Virus record (IMG/VR): IMGVR_UViG_3300036851_000232
Coordinates: 1 to 61,446 of that record
DNA: 61,446 nt
Direction: 5' to 3' (one strand)
Source: a virus
This document shows, piece by piece, positions 14,773 through 21,579 of this stretch. A model generated the notes under the pieces. The model searched no databases, was not told the DNA's origin, and was given only the letters and a program-made list of their open reading frames with translations. The first letter of the stretch is position 1, and every line of letters begins with the position of its first letter. The position numbers and the translations under genes are program-made.

Positions 14773-15758
14773 TGATCAGCCCTCGCCTTCAGCACGTCGG
14801 CGTGGCAGGGCTCAGGGGCGCACCAGCAACCGAGTGCCTTGCCGCGAAGGGTGTCGAGCTTGGCTGCGAGGCTTGGCTTGTGTGGCAGGTAGTGGACCTC
14901 GTAGTTGCGGATGACCGTGTCGCGGTCGCCGTCCTTGCCCATCTCGAACGGGTTGCCCCAGACGGTCTGCCGATCAACGCGCACGTAGAGCCCGGCGGAG
15001 TCGGCCCAGGCGATGAGTCCGTTGTGGTCACCGCGGAGGGTGACCACGATGGTTTCACCATTGCGGAGTCTTTTTAGCAGGTGGCGTTCTTCAGGGGACC
15101 AGTCGGCGAAGATGCGTTCCTCGCGGATCTCTTCGAGGATCTGCTCACAGTCAACGGGAAGGTCTTGGGCGGCTTGGCGCAGCAACTCCTCGGTTAGGTG
15201 CGCAGTTATATTCGCCTGAATATCGTTGCGCACCTGAGCTTCGCTGATGTCCAGGTGGCCGCCGATCTTGCGCGTCGACCAGCCTGCTCGCTGCAACAGC
15301 ATGGCCTTCACCTGGCGCAGTAGTTTCCGTCGTTCTGTCAGTGGAGAGAGCCATCTGCTGACGGTGGGCTGGCTGATCCCGAGCCACTTGGCGAGATCAC
15401 GCTGCGACGTGTTGACGTTCCGCCGGGCTTCTTCAAGTGCGATCTGCTCGAGGTCGCGCGTGCTCATGCGGTCGCCGTGCCGAGTCGAGAGGGATGCGGC
15501 GTACACCTTCACCGACGGCGCGGTGGCAGGCACGTCGTGCTCTTCGATAGCGATGTGGTCGAGACCTGCCTGCTGGTGTGCTCGCAGGCGGTGCATTCCG
15601 TCTAGGAGCCGATTTGTGCCGCGCTCTATGACGATGGCTGGGAACTGTGCGCCAGCTGCGAGTGCGTCGGCGTATCTGTCGACCGTGGCTGATGACCACG
15701 AGGACCGCGGATAGATGTCCAGGTCGATAACGACCTCTGTGAGACGCATATCGGTCAC
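14769..15758 (-). CDS. ParB/Srx-like domain fused to HTH and DUF4326-like domain
   Basis: 329 residues in three parts. Residues 5-80: ParB/sulfiredoxin-type fold, with a GxHR-like motif in LLDGMHRLRAHQQAG. Residues 95-190: two helix-turn-helix units (RDLAKWLGISQPTVSRWLSP and KIGGHLDISEAQVRNDI). Residues 250-329: DUF4326-like domain with WGNPFEMG, a DGDRDTVIRNYEVHYL helix and the closing GCWCAPEPCHADVL. GTG 15758 is set by a GTGA overlap. No ParA partner is present, so it may be a regulator or nucleotide-dependent DNA-binding enzyme more than a partition protein. Confidence 0.8.
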   Translation of the reverse strand: MTDMRLTEVVIDLDIYPRSSWSSATVDRYADALAAGAQFPAIVIERGTNRLLDGMHRLRAHQQAGLDHIAIEEHDVPATAPSVKVYAASLSTRHGDRMSTRDLEQIALEEARRNVNTSQRDLAKWLGISQPTVSRWLSPLTERRKLLRQVKAMLLQRAGWSTRKIGGHLDISEAQVRNDIQANITAHLTEELLRQAAQDLPVDCEQILEEIREERIFADWSPEERHLLKRLRNGETIVVTLRGDHNGLIAWADSAGLYVRVDRQTVWGNPFEMGKDGDRDTVIRNYEVHYLPHKPSLAAKLDTLRGKALGCWCAPEPCHADVLKARADQ

Positions 15759-15892
15759 GACGCGGCCTCCTGACCGGTGGCATCGAACATCCGCCGCAAC
15801 GTGCGCGCCTGCTCTTCGGTGATCTCGGGCGAGTCCGCGAGCTGCGCGTCGAGCCACTGCTCCTCGCGGGCGCGCGCCTCAGCGGCGGTCAC
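15755..15892 (-). CDS. Small helical protein, 45 aa
   Basis: GTG 15892; GTGA overlaps on both sides. Single predicted helix-rich product (EEQWLDAQLADSPEITEEQ). Too short to place. Confidence 0.5.
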   Translation of the reverse strand: MTAAEARAREEQWLDAQLADSPEITEEQARTLRRMFDATGQEAAS

Positions 15893-15990
15893 GACGCGGC
15901 CTGGGTGGGGCTCATGGGACGGCTGTGACGTGAGTCAACTGCGCGCCGATAAGGGATCTTGTGTTCGCGGTCGTCACAGGGGGCGCTCAT
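15889..15990 (-). CDS. Very small basic protein, 33 aa
   Basis: ATG 15990 overlaps the stop of the HTH gene and its own stop overlaps the next start. Basic with three histidines or more. Supported mainly by the unbroken chain of overlaps. Confidence 0.4.
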   Translation of the reverse strand: MSAPCDDREHKIPYRRAVDSRHSRPMSPTQAAS

Positions 15991-16253
15991 GCCGCCGGTT
16001 CCTCGTCCGTCTCGCCGTCGTCGAGGACGGTGAAGAGCTTTTCGAAGCCGAGATGGGGGAAGGCGCGGAGGACGGCGGCGATGAACTCGCCTCCGGGCCG
16101 CTGGTCCCGGTTGCGGATCCGGCCGACGGTGGTCTTGGCCACGCTGAGCTGGCGGGCGACTTCGGCGTCGGTGGTCCAGCCCCGGGCGAGGCACGCGACC
16201 TCGAAGACGTCGATGTTCAATATGACGCCTGCGGCCACTGTTAGTCCTCTCAT
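15987..16253 (-). CDS. Helix-turn-helix regulator, Cro-like (first leftward gene)
   Basis: 88 residues with a Xre/Cro-type helix-turn-helix (TDAEVARQLSVAKTTVGRIRN, residues about 29-49) and a GGEFIAAVLRAFP helix after it. First gene of the leftward program, facing the repressor gene at 16411 across 157 bases with operators, the usual place of a Cro-type protein that turns down the repressor. ATG 16253 is preferred over GTG 16259. Confidence 0.75.
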   Translation of the reverse strand: MRGLTVAAGVILNIDVFEVACLARGWTTDAEVARQLSVAKTTVGRIRNRDQRPGGEFIAAVLRAFPHLGFEKLFTVLDDGETDEEPAA

Positions 16254-16410
16254 GGTCACCTACCGTGTGGAATGTTGCGCATGGGCTACAAAGTAGCCGT
16301 TGCGTGCACGCGACGCAACCACCTGGGGAAAGAAATGTCAGTGCCTCTAACAGGACGAGGTCGCGTGTGTGCGTTACCGTGTTGCGTGTACGCGCCGAAG
16401 GGGAGACGCG
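16254..16410. promoter_or_regulatory. Divergent lysis-lysogeny switch region
   Basis: Between the two facing HTH genes. It holds a perfect inverted repeat GGCTAC-AAA-GTAGCC (16284-16298), a second one with arms GTTGCGT and ACGCAAC spaced seven bases (16299-16319), and a near-copy of its left part (GTTGCGTGTACGCG, 16381-16394) just before the repressor start. A leftward promoter TTGCGT (16318-16313), 17 bases, TACTTT (16295-16290) overlaps both repeats. I could not settle the rightward promoter. Confidence 0.65.
16299..16319. promoter_or_regulatory. Operator-like inverted repeat
   Basis: Arms GTTGCGT / ACGCAAC around GCACGCG. Its left 14 bases recur at 16381-16394 with one change (C to T). 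It covers the likely -35 box of the leftward promoter, so a bound repressor would shut off the lytic program. Confidence 0.6.
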
Positions 16411-16785
16411 ATGCCTGCACGCCCGCCAAGTCCGTGGGCCGGATACGTCCGCGCCCTTCTTGACACCCGGTTCGCCGGCAACGGGGCTGCCCTCGCGGCC
16501 GAGGTCGGCGTTGGTCGGTCAGCGGTCAGCCGGTGGCTGCGCGGGGCCATCCCCCGCATCGAGCATGTCCGAGCCGTTGCGCAACTCACCGGTGATCCGC
16601 TGATCGTGCTGCTGCGTTTGGCCTACGGGATTGAGTCCGAATCGGCGATGACGCCGGAAGAAGCGATCCAGGCCGATGAGCATCTCGACCAGGCCGCGAA
16701 AGAGGTTCTGCTCGCGTTGTACCGCCAGCTCCGCGAAAAATACGGCTGGGATCCGTCGAACCGGGCACACCGCACAGCGGTCTGA
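16411..16785 (+). CDS. Phage repressor-like HTH protein, 124 aa
   Basis: ATG 16411 with GGGAGA upstream; an in-frame ATG at 16369 lies in the operator region and is rejected. A Xre-type helix-turn-helix (GAALAAEVGVGRSAVSRWLRG) covers residues about 24-44, followed by helices seen in actinomycete repressors (RAVAQLTGDPLIVLLRLAYG). Faces the Cro-like gene. Most likely the immunity repressor that holds the lysogenic state, without a recognisable autocleavage domain. Confidence 0.75.
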   Translation: MPARPPSPWAGYVRALLDTRFAGNGAALAAEVGVGRSAVSRWLRGAIPRIEHVRAVAQLTGDPLIVLLRLAYGIESESAMTPEEAIQADEHLDQAAKEVLLALYRQLREKYGWDPSNRAHRTAV

Positions 16786-16786
16786 G

Positions 16787-16957
16787 TCAGGCGCGGGCCT
16801 CTTCTTCCTCTTCGACCAGCCGTAGCCGTTTCAGCCCGGGGCAGCGGTTCTTGGTGTCGTATGCGCCCGCCTGGTATCCGAGTTCGTACACGGCAGCCCA
16901 TGTCTCGGCCCAGCGCCGCGTCGCGACACAGATCAGCAGGCGGCGCAGCATCGGCAT
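16787..16957 (-). CDS. Small basic protein, 56 aa
   Basis: Convergent with the repressor gene, one base after its stop. Start at ATG 16957 is a choice; the frame stays open to GTG/ATG 17041. Basic helical head (LRRLLICVATRRWAETWAAV) and a Glu-rich tail. Unknown role. Confidence 0.45.
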   Translation of the reverse strand: MPMLRRLLICVATRRWAETWAAVYELGYQAGAYDTKNRCPGLKRLRLVEEEEEARA

Positions 16958-17059
16958 CGGCTTCCCTGACCCCTCGTGAGAACGGAATCCCCCACCCGGA
17001 GAGCTAACGACGCCCGGCCATAGCGCGTTACGGCCCGACACCGGTTCTTTACCTTCGGT

Positions 17060-17302
17060 TCACGCGCCGCGCGGCCCGAGGATCGCGCTTTCGATCTGGT
17101 GGAACGCGTCCACCCGGCCCTGGTCGGTGGGCGGGGCAGCGGCGACGACTCGGGCAATCACACGGAGGATCACGTACGCGTCGGCGGGCGGAAGCGCATC
17201 GACCATGCGGGCGGCCCGGTCCGCGGCCGTCCGGTCCTGCTTGTAGTGCGGCCAGGACGCGGGCCAGTTCGGGTGCGCCGGTTGGGCCGGTTGCGTGGTC
17301 AT
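17060..17302 (-). CDS. Hypothetical protein, 80 aa
   Basis: ATG 17302, 14 bases after the GntR-type regulator gene. Helical core (AYVILRVIARVVAAAP). Similar small proteins often follow the regulator in actinomycete mobile elements, but no family can be named. Confidence 0.55.
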   Translation of the reverse strand: MTTQPAQPAHPNWPASWPHYKQDRTAADRAARMVDALPPADAYVILRVIARVVAAAPPTDQGRVDAFHQIESAILGPRGA

Positions 17303-17316
17303 GGGGTGGTCCTCTC

Positions 17317-18075
17317 CTAGAGGTCGGAGCCGTAGAGCAGCCGGACCCGGGTCGCGTCGGAGACGGCACGCAGCACCTCGAGCCGCTGGCCGTCGTCGGT
17401 CGAGGTGATCCGGGTGGTGTCAAGGACGGCGGCACCGGGCGGCAAGTCAAGCGCGGCAGCTTCGCTAGGGGTGACGGGGCGGGCCCTGACCTGTTCGGTG
17501 TACCGGCCGGGGCGGTACCCGGCGTCGGTGAGCGCTTGGTAGATCCCGCCGGGCAGGAACACCGGCTCGGCGAGCGGTGTGCCGCCCGCGACGCTGGCCG
17601 GTATCCAGGAGGTGGTGAGCTGCGCGGGTTGCCCGTCGGCGTGCATGGTGCGGTACCGGCACACCGCAGGGCCGTCAAGGCGCAGTGCCTTGGTCACGTC
17701 GGCCGGTACCTCGTCAAGCGGTACCACGTCCACGTCATCGAGCCGTACCTGCGGTTCCATGCCGGCGCGGGTGACGGCCACCGACCAGGGCCCGCCCGCG
17801 ATGGCGCCGTTCGCGGCGGCTGCGTGCCGGGAGGTGCGGAGTTCGATGGGCCGGACGTCACGGACGACCGTGGACTGCCGTTCGTTGCCGCCGCGATGCC
17901 GGGCGATGAGGCCTTCCGCTTCGAGTTCCCGGTAGGCGCGGCGGACGGTTTCGCGGGCGGCGCCGTGCTTGCGGGCGAGCTCGGCTTCGCTGGGCATCTG
18001 CCCGCCGGGACCGAGTTGGGCGGCGAGGGCGCGCAGGTTGGCGGCGATCTTGGCCCACGTGGGGGTGTCGGGCAC
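17317..18075 (-). CDS. GntR/HutC-family regulator, KorSA-like
   Basis: N-terminal winged helix (MPSEAELARKHGAARETVRRAYRELE, split across residues about 27-52) and a UTRA-type effector domain (residues 80-245). GTG 18075 has GGAGG nine bases upstream and is preferred to the longer frame. In actinomycete plasmids and integrative elements such as pSAM2 a protein of this kind (KorSA) represses transfer genes. Here it faces the SpdB/Tra genes, and the gap holds GTCTAGAC, an exact HutC-type operator. Effector unknown. Confidence 0.85.
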   Translation of the reverse strand: MPDTPTWAKIAANLRALAAQLGPGGQMPSEAELARKHGAARETVRRAYRELEAEGLIARHRGGNERQSTVVRDVRPIELRTSRHAAAANGAIAGGPWSVAVTRAGMEPQVRLDDVDVVPLDEVPADVTKALRLDGPAVCRYRTMHADGQPAQLTTSWIPASVAGGTPLAEPVFLPGGIYQALTDAGYRPGRYTEQVRARPVTPSEAAALDLPPGAAVLDTTRITSTDDGQRLEVLRAVSDATRVRLLYGSDL

Positions 18076-18149
18076 CGGCTGCGCACCTCCGTTCACCCGT
18101 TCGTCGTGGGGTGCTTGACGATCCCATGCTGACGGGGGACCATCCCATT

Positions 18150-18157
18150 GTCTAGAC
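18150..18157. promoter_or_regulatory. HutC-type operator GTCTAGAC
   Basis: Matches the GTnTAnAC consensus of HutC-subfamily GntR proteins. It sits between the regulator gene and the transfer genes, followed at once by GGTACC (18159-18164) and two adjacent copies at 18195-18206. Likely site of autoregulation and of transfer-gene repression. Confidence 0.6.
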
Positions 18158-18182
18158 CGGTACCGAATGAGGGAGGCCCGCC

Positions 18183-18974
18183 GTGTCTCACGCCGGTACC
18201 GGTACCGCCGAACCCCAGGGCCGGTCGGCGCGCGGGTCAACACCCGATGCGCGGGCGGTGCCCGGTACGCCGGCCGGTCCTGGCCGGTACCGGGACCACG
18301 ACTGGTGGAAGATCACCCTTCGGGCCGTGGCCGGTACCGCCGCCGTCGTGGCCTCGTTCGTGTTCCTGGTTGACCTGGCGCGGGCGACGGGCTGGCCGGG
18401 ATGGACCGCGTACCTGCTGCCACTCTCGCTGGACGCGCTCGCGGCGGCGGCGTGGCGGATCTACGTGACCTGCGGCCGGGACCGGTTCGCCCTGTGGTGC
18501 GGTATCGGTACGACCGGGGCGACGCTGGCGGGGAACGCGGTGTCGCACCTGATCGGTACCGGGCACGTCGCGCCGGGCTGGTTGCTGGTCGCGACGGTGG
18601 GTGCGGTGCCGGCGATGAGCTTGGCGCTGGTGATCCACCTGACCGCGCCACCGAGGCTGCTGGACGCAGGTGCTGCTAGTCCCAGTCCGGCTGGGAGTTC
18701 GCTGGTAGTTGAGCGCGACGGTGCCGGCGGTCGGGGCGGGCCGCGGCCGGGGGGGATCGCCGCAGCGGGTCGGACCGCCGGCACCACAAGCCAGCGTAGC
18801 GACGACCAGCTGCTCGCCGAGATCCGCGCGCTCGGCCTCGAGCAGGTCGGGGCGGACAAGCTGACCGAGCCGCTCGGCATCAACAAGACCAGGGCGGTCA
18901 GGTTGCGGAAGCTGCTCGCCGCCGAGCTCGTACCGGCCAGCGGGAACGGACACACAGATGGGAGCACGCCATGA
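18183..18974 (+). CDS. DUF2637/SpdB-like membrane protein, 263 aa
   Basis: GTG 18183 with GGGAGG upstream. Four hydrophobic helices in residues 45-165 (ITLRAVAGTAAVVASFVFLV, WTAYLLPLSLDALAAAAW, LWCGIGTTGATLAGNAV, WLLVATVGAVPAMSLALVI) match the DUF2637 layout of SpdB proteins, which spread plasmid DNA between compartments of actinomycete mycelium. The C-terminal 60 residues form a winged-helix-like tail (DDQLLAEIRALGLEQVGADK). First gene of the rightward transfer set. Confidence 0.8.
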   Translation: MSHAGTGTAEPQGRSARGSTPDARAVPGTPAGPGRYRDHDWWKITLRAVAGTAAVVASFVFLVDLARATGWPGWTAYLLPLSLDALAAAAWRIYVTCGRDRFALWCGIGTTGATLAGNAVSHLIGTGHVAPGWLLVATVGAVPAMSLALVIHLTAPPRLLDAGAASPSPAGSSLVVERDGAGGRGGPRPGGIAAAGRTAGTTSQRSDDQLLAEIRALGLEQVGADKLTEPLGINKTRAVRLRKLLAAELVPASGNGHTDGSTP

Positions 18975-19174
18975 CCCCCGCGCTTTTCGTGATCATGATG
19001 ATGTTGGGTGCCGCGATCTTCGTGTCGATACGCGCCAAGCAGACGAAGATCTGGGAACTCGTCATGCTCGGCACATTCGGCGCGCTACTCGGCCAAGTAA
19101 CGATCGGCTCCGCGTACCTGTCCGGGCTGAGCAGCGTGTCCACGTCCCTGTTCGCCGCGATCGGCCTCGGCTGA
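18971..19174 (+). CDS. Two-helix small membrane protein, 67 aa
   Basis: ATG 18971 overlaps the stop of the SpdB-like gene. Two transmembrane helices (LFVIMMMLGAAIFVS and LVMLGTFGALLGQVTIG). Lies between SpdB-like and pump genes, as the small spread proteins of actinomycete plasmids do. Confidence 0.7.
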   Translation: MTPALFVIMMMLGAAIFVSIRAKQTKIWELVMLGTFGALLGQVTIGSAYLSGLSSVSTSLFAAIGLG

Positions 19175-19180
19175 CACCCG

Positions 19181-20743
19181 GTGACGGCCGAACTGCAGGA
19201 ACGCGCCGGTACCGTCGCCGTCATGCCACTGCCCGTTGATCCGCCGGGTGAGGACACCGAGCCGGTACCGGCGGGCAGGCTGGGGCTGGTTCGGCGCGGC
19301 TGCGGTTGGTACGCGGGTTGTGTGCGCAACTACTTCCGACGCGGTTGCTCCGAGGCGTACCAGGCGTGGCGGTCCCGGGTGGACCTGTGGGCCGAGGGTA
19401 GCCATCGACTCAGGTCCGACTGCGAGATGTACACGAACGACCGGGTGGAGTGGCGGGAGAGGGAGAAGCAGCGCCGCAAGCAGCTGGAGAGGGAGGACGA
19501 GGCAGCTGTCCGGAAGGCGCTCGAGGAGAAGCAGCCGGTACCGAAGCCGTCGAAGTTCAAGCCGCGGGACCCGTGTCGCGAGCTGCATCGGCAGAGGATC
19601 ATGCGCAAGGCCGTGTCGCCGGTTGCCGGCGTCATCGGCCCTGCCCTAGCGGCGGTCGCCCTGGTATTCGGCGGCCCGGCCCTGATCCAGCAGGCACTGG
19701 TCGCCGCGCACGGTACCGCCCTCGCGACCGGATTCGCGGTTGCTGCTGCGATGGTTCTCGCGGTGGCCGCAGTGACGGTGTTGTCGGTGTTCGGGCAGGT
19801 CCGCAGCGAGCCAGCGGTACCAGTCGATCCCGGCGGGGAGGAGGACGCGACACCGTGGTCCCGGATCACCATCGGGAGGTTCCTCGACGACGGTTCGCCG
19901 ATCGAGATCCCGTTCGGCGACCATGTGCTGATCGCCGGTGCCACCGACGCGGGGAAGTCCAACCTTGTCAACGTTGTCATCTCGAAGATCGCCCCGTTCC
20001 CGGAGGTCGAGCTGTACGGCATCGACTTGAAGGGCGGCGTGGAACTCGGCCCGTGGGAGAACGTCCTCGTGGAGCTGGCCGAGGACGACAAGGCTGCGGT
20101 CGCGTTGCTGCGGCGGCTCAGTGAGGAGATGGACCGCCGGTACCGCACGCTCCGCGCTGCCGGGCGGAAGAACTGGCGGCTGCAGGACGGCCGATTCATG
20201 AAGGTGATCGTGGATGAGTTGGCCGAGTTGCCGAAAGCGGGCGTGGATCTCCTTACCCGGTTGGCGCTGCTCGGCCGCGCCGCCGGGATCTCTTTGGTGT
20301 GCGCCACACAACAGCCCGAGGTGGCGGTGATTCCGCAGCAGGCAAGGGGTCAGCTCCGTACCGTGCTCGGTCTGCGGGTGGAGCGGGCTGAGCAGGCCCG
20401 GCAGGTGTTCGGGGAGCGGGCGACCCGCGAGGGATGGGATCCGGCGTCGCTGGACCCGACGAAGCGGGGATCGCTGCTGGTCCGGTCGAAGTGGTGCACG
20501 GAGCCGCGGCCGGGCCGGTCGACGCGGATCACGGACGGCGAGGTCCGCGCACGTGCGAAGGAGTACGCGAGGACGCCACGCGAATATGTGGCCGAGGATC
20601 GGCCAGCCGGCGAGGGGGAAGAGCGGCGGTGCTTGTACTGCGGGAAGCCGCCCACGGATCCGCGCGCGAAGTACTGCTCGCCCGCGCATCGGAAAGAGCA
20701 TTGGCGACGCTTGCGACGCTTCGGCCCAGATGGGGGTTCCTGA
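19181..20743 (+). CDS. FtsK/TraB-type DNA translocase
   Basis: Hexameric ATPase that pumps double-stranded DNA; actinomycete Tra proteins of this class move plasmids between cells as duplex DNA. Two membrane helices near residues 145-205 (VIGPALAAVALVFGGPAL and AVAAAMVLAVAAVTVLSVFG), a Walker A motif GATDAGKSN near residue 250, Walker B VIVDELAEL near residue 342, and CATQQPEV. The C-terminus has no visible winged-helix gamma domain but a zinc knuckle (CLYCGKPP ... KYCSPAHRKEHW). Six bases follow the previous stop. 520 residues. Confidence 0.88.
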   Translation: MTAELQERAGTVAVMPLPVDPPGEDTEPVPAGRLGLVRRGCGWYAGCVRNYFRRGCSEAYQAWRSRVDLWAEGSHRLRSDCEMYTNDRVEWREREKQRRKQLEREDEAAVRKALEEKQPVPKPSKFKPRDPCRELHRQRIMRKAVSPVAGVIGPALAAVALVFGGPALIQQALVAAHGTALATGFAVAAAMVLAVAAVTVLSVFGQVRSEPAVPVDPGGEEDATPWSRITIGRFLDDGSPIEIPFGDHVLIAGATDAGKSNLVNVVISKIAPFPEVELYGIDLKGGVELGPWENVLVELAEDDKAAVALLRRLSEEMDRRYRTLRAAGRKNWRLQDGRFMKVIVDELAELPKAGVDLLTRLALLGRAAGISLVCATQQPEVAVIPQQARGQLRTVLGLRVERAEQARQVFGERATREGWDPASLDPTKRGSLLVRSKWCTEPRPGRSTRITDGEVRARAKEYARTPREYVAEDRPAGEGEERRCLYCGKPPTDPRAKYCSPAHRKEHWRRLRRFGPDGGS

Positions 20744-20858
20744 GCGTGGGCAGCTTCTCTGATGGAGATGCGTCGCATGCGTCGCACCGCAGGTCAGGGG
20801 GCTTGCGATGCGTCGCATCATGCGTCGCTTCGCTGGAAGCGTCGCATCATGCGTCGCA
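20704..20858. repeat. Cluster of GCGTCGCA-type octamers at the 3' end of the pump gene
   Basis: GCGTCGC starts at 20770, 20779, 20810, 20822, 20839 and 20851 on the + strand (all but one continue with A), and its complement GCGACGC at 20704 and 20713. A 13-base near-palindrome GATGCGTCGCATC stands at 20807-20819. Octamer arrays recognised by TraB pumps (the clt locus) lie just after the pump gene in Streptomyces plasmids, so this is a candidate transfer site. An operator or iteron array is also possible. Confidence 0.75.
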
Positions 20859-20864
20859 TCTGTC

Positions 20865-21305
20865 GTGATTCCGTCGTGGCTGGTCTCAGCAGATGGCATC
20901 CTCGACCGTGTCCTGTCGCCGCTGGATCCGCTGGTAGCCGACCGGTGGCACTGGTTGCCGGTGCTGGCCGTGGCGTGGTGGACGGTGCGCTGGTTCTCGT
21001 ATCGGCCGGGTCTGTGGCTGGCGATGCTCCGCTGCCGGTTGCTGCGCCGGGGTGGTGAGCGGACCGCCCTGTACCGGTGGTTCGACGGGTCGGGGAGGTT
21101 GCGGTATGTGGGGATCTCGAATGATGTGCGGCGGCGCACCGGTCAGCATGCGGCGGGGAAGTGGTGGTGGTTCGAGGTGCGGTCCTGCACCGTGGAGTGG
21201 TTCGACACTCGGGGTGCGGCGTTGGCGGCGGAGCGCGCTGCGATCCGGGCGGAGCGGCCCCGGCATAACGTGGTCCACAACGGGCGACGGAGGGCGGCGG
21301 CGTGA
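20865..21305 (+). CDS. GIY-YIG domain protein with membrane segment, 146 aa
   Basis: Residues 68-140 form a GIY-YIG-type module: TALYRWFDGSGRLRYVGIS, then NDVRRRTGQH and a distal Glu in AAERAAIRAERPRHN. The first tyrosine block reads A-L-Y, as in plasmid variants. Residues 20-45 are hydrophobic (WLPVLAVAWWTVRWF). I start at GTG 20865 after the octamer cluster; the frame is open from ATG 20808, but that would make the repeats code for Arg-Arg runs. Perhaps a nuclease serving DNA transfer. Confidence 0.7.
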   Translation: MIPSWLVSADGILDRVLSPLDPLVADRWHWLPVLAVAWWTVRWFSYRPGLWLAMLRCRLLRRGGERTALYRWFDGSGRLRYVGISNDVRRRTGQHAAGKWWWFEVRSCTVEWFDTRGAALAAERAAIRAERPRHNVVHNGRRRAAA

Positions 21306-21574
21306 CCGAGGTCGAGCGCGGCGATCTGGTGGATGCGGCGTACGCGCTGTTGATGGCGGCGATCCTGCTGCGCGACATGGCCGGCGCGATGCCCGCCAAG
21401 ACGTTCGTGGCGATGCCGCCGGATATTGCGGACCGGCTGATGTGGACTGGTTATCAGGACGCCTTCGACCGCCTGCCGGCCGATGTTCGGGGCGAGGCGC
21501 GTGCGCGGGTGTTAGCTGACCCGGCGGTTGTCGCGGCGCGTGCGCTTGATGCTGCGAACGGTCTCCGGGCATGA
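21302..21574 (+). CDS. Helical hypothetical protein, 90 aa
   Basis: GTG 21302 overlaps the previous stop. Ala-rich helices (LVDAAYALLMAAILLRDMAG). Last gene of the rightward set, directly before a hairpin. Confidence 0.6.
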   Translation: MTEVERGDLVDAAYALLMAAILLRDMAGAMPAKTFVAMPPDIADRLMWTGYQDAFDRLPADVRGEARARVLADPAVVAARALDAANGLRA

Positions 21575-21579
21575 CGAAA

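Larger units (their letters stand above)
17514..20144. repeat. Dispersed GGTACC palindromes in the transfer module (16 copies)
   Basis: Copies start at 17514, 17652, 17705, 17720, 18159, 18195, 18201, 18286, 18333, 18555, 19208, 19264, 19537, 19712, 19816 and 20139. Twelve of them extend to CGGTACCG. They fall in the regulator gene, the intergenic gap and both membrane and pump genes, in all reading frames (Gly-Thr, Pro-Val-Pro and Arg-Tyr-Arg codings). By eye I find five copies in the other 58 kb (6594, 24882, 37900, 40913, 44527). Confidence 0.85.

Noticed and set aside
14769-15758. Reading the ParB-like gene as part of a standard parABS system
   Set aside because: No ParA-type ATPase gene and no obvious parS array next to it; the DUF4326-like fusion points to another job.
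20434-20868. Alternative + strand frame running through the octamer array
   Set aside because: It overlaps the end of the pump gene in another register and codes for Arg/Ser repeats created by the octamers.
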